NCBI GenBank assembly: GCA_964449175.1
Contig: CAYUYH010000175.1
Location: forward strand, 1 to 5,725
Reading direction: 5' to 3'
Length of the DNA stretch: 5,725 nt
From: CAYUYH01 sp964449175
Lineage (GTDB): Bacteria > Planctomycetota > Phycisphaerae > SM23-33
The notes under the pieces were generated by a model, which did no database searches, was not told where the DNA came from, and saw only the letters and a program-made list of their open reading frames with translations. Position 1 is the first letter of the stretch. Each line of letters begins with the position of its first letter. Made by a program: the position numbers and the translations under genes. Positions 5,240 to 5,725 of this stretch are shown here, piece after piece.

Positions 5240-5725
5240 GTGTGTGGATGTTGTTGGCGGGGTCGCGGTAGTCGACGAACTGGCGGGGGTTCGTGCGGTT
5301 GAGGAACTCCTCGAGGTTCGTGTAGCCGTCTTTGTCGCTGTCGGCCGGGCCGTCGGCGGCGTCGGCGGGGTTCAGGCCGTAGCGGGCCTCCCACTCATCG
5401 GGCATGCCGTCGAGGTCCCTGTCAGCCGGCGGGGTCGCGCCCGCGGCGGGCGAGGGGCAGTCGTCGCTGGTCCAGTGTTCGTACCAGTTCGGGTCGAACG
5501 TCAGCGGCGAGCCCTTGCCCCTGGGCCACTTGCCGTCGGGGCTCTGCCAGAACGGTATCTTGCCGGTTCGCGTGGTCATGCCCTCGATGAAGTGTCGGTC
5601 GGTGGCGTCGCGGACGGGCAGGAACGCCCCGGCGATGGGCGTGAGGATCGCCTCGAGCTTATCGGCGGGGTCAGTGGTCACGGGCTTCGTCGGCCAGGGG
5701 TCCTGACGGGTCTGAACCGGCTGGG
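5223..5725 (-). CDS. Secreted polysaccharide (pectate) lyase, PL1-like, C-terminal fragment
   Basis: The frame is open from the right edge to the TAG at 5225-5223, giving the last 166 residues of a longer protein; the catalytic beta-helix and signal peptide lie outside the window. Fragment residues 19-54 (DPADKLEAILTPIAGAFLPV, then RDATDRHFIEGMTTRTG) match, from memory, the conserved end of bacterial PL1-type pectate lyases, where an AGA..PxRDAxDxR stretch precedes an RTG motif. After a Pro/Ala linker come two calcium-binding type-3 or dockerin-like motifs, DRDLDGMPDEWE (101-112) and DSDKDGYTNLEE (128-139), flanking YGLNPADAADG. This tail is common on secreted planctomycete lyases. An internal GTG at 5681 is not a real start, because coding-quality sequence continues upstream of it. 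The 1055-residue gene follows on the same strand after 105 bases, so the pair probably serves one polysaccharide-degrading function. Confidence 0.82.
   Translation of the reverse strand, partial: QPVQTRQDPWPTKPVTTDPADKLEAILTPIAGAFLPVRDATDRHFIEGMTTRTGKIPFWQSPDGKWPRGKGSPLTFDPNWYEHWTSDDCPSPAAGATPPADRDLDGMPDEWEARYGLNPADAADGPADSDKDGYTNLEEFLNRTNPRQFVDYRDPANNIHTLHTGR

Overview
This is a GC-rich bacterial window, most likely from an environmental planctomycete (Planctomycetota, perhaps Phycisphaerae-like). The assignment is an inference from the style of the two polysaccharide-processing proteins on the right, from the high GC, and from hairpin-rich gaps between genes; there is no rRNA or core marker to fix it. 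Every gene I can support lies on the minus strand, so transcription runs from right to left.

Right part (1950-5725). At the right edge is the C-terminal 166 residues of a secreted protein that looks like a pectate/polysaccharide lyase (PL1 type) with a calcium-binding type-3 tail. Downstream of it, after a 105-base gap, is a complete 1055-residue secreted protein. It has a signal peptide, a right-handed parallel beta-helix of the pectate-lyase superfamily, a second enzyme-like domain that I recall as DUF6298, and a C-terminal beta-sandwich resembling the putative collagen-binding domain (PF12904). Together they suggest a small plant or algal polysaccharide (pectin-type) degradation locus. The gap holds a possible promoter, a perfect 24-base palindrome and a good ribosome binding site.

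Middle (1567-1949). A complete tRNA-Arg(ACG) gene lies behind a near-consensus sigma70 promoter. It is followed by GC palindromes and a T-arm-like hairpin with an imperfect repeat, possibly the debris of a second tRNA.

Left part (1-1566). A 312-residue integral membrane protein of unknown function carries two separated CXXC pairs. It is followed by a 461-base non-coding stretch packed with at least eight small hairpins. Three direct copies of a 25-base element and two copies of a larger two-hairpin unit are visible there, with one compensatory base-pair change between two of the hairpins. Beyond it, running off the left edge, is the start of a small membrane protein that opens at a GTG codon.

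The most unusual part is the structured repeat cluster at about 281-602, which no gene explains. The fused beta-helix/second-domain enzyme is the best functional candidate for biochemical novelty.
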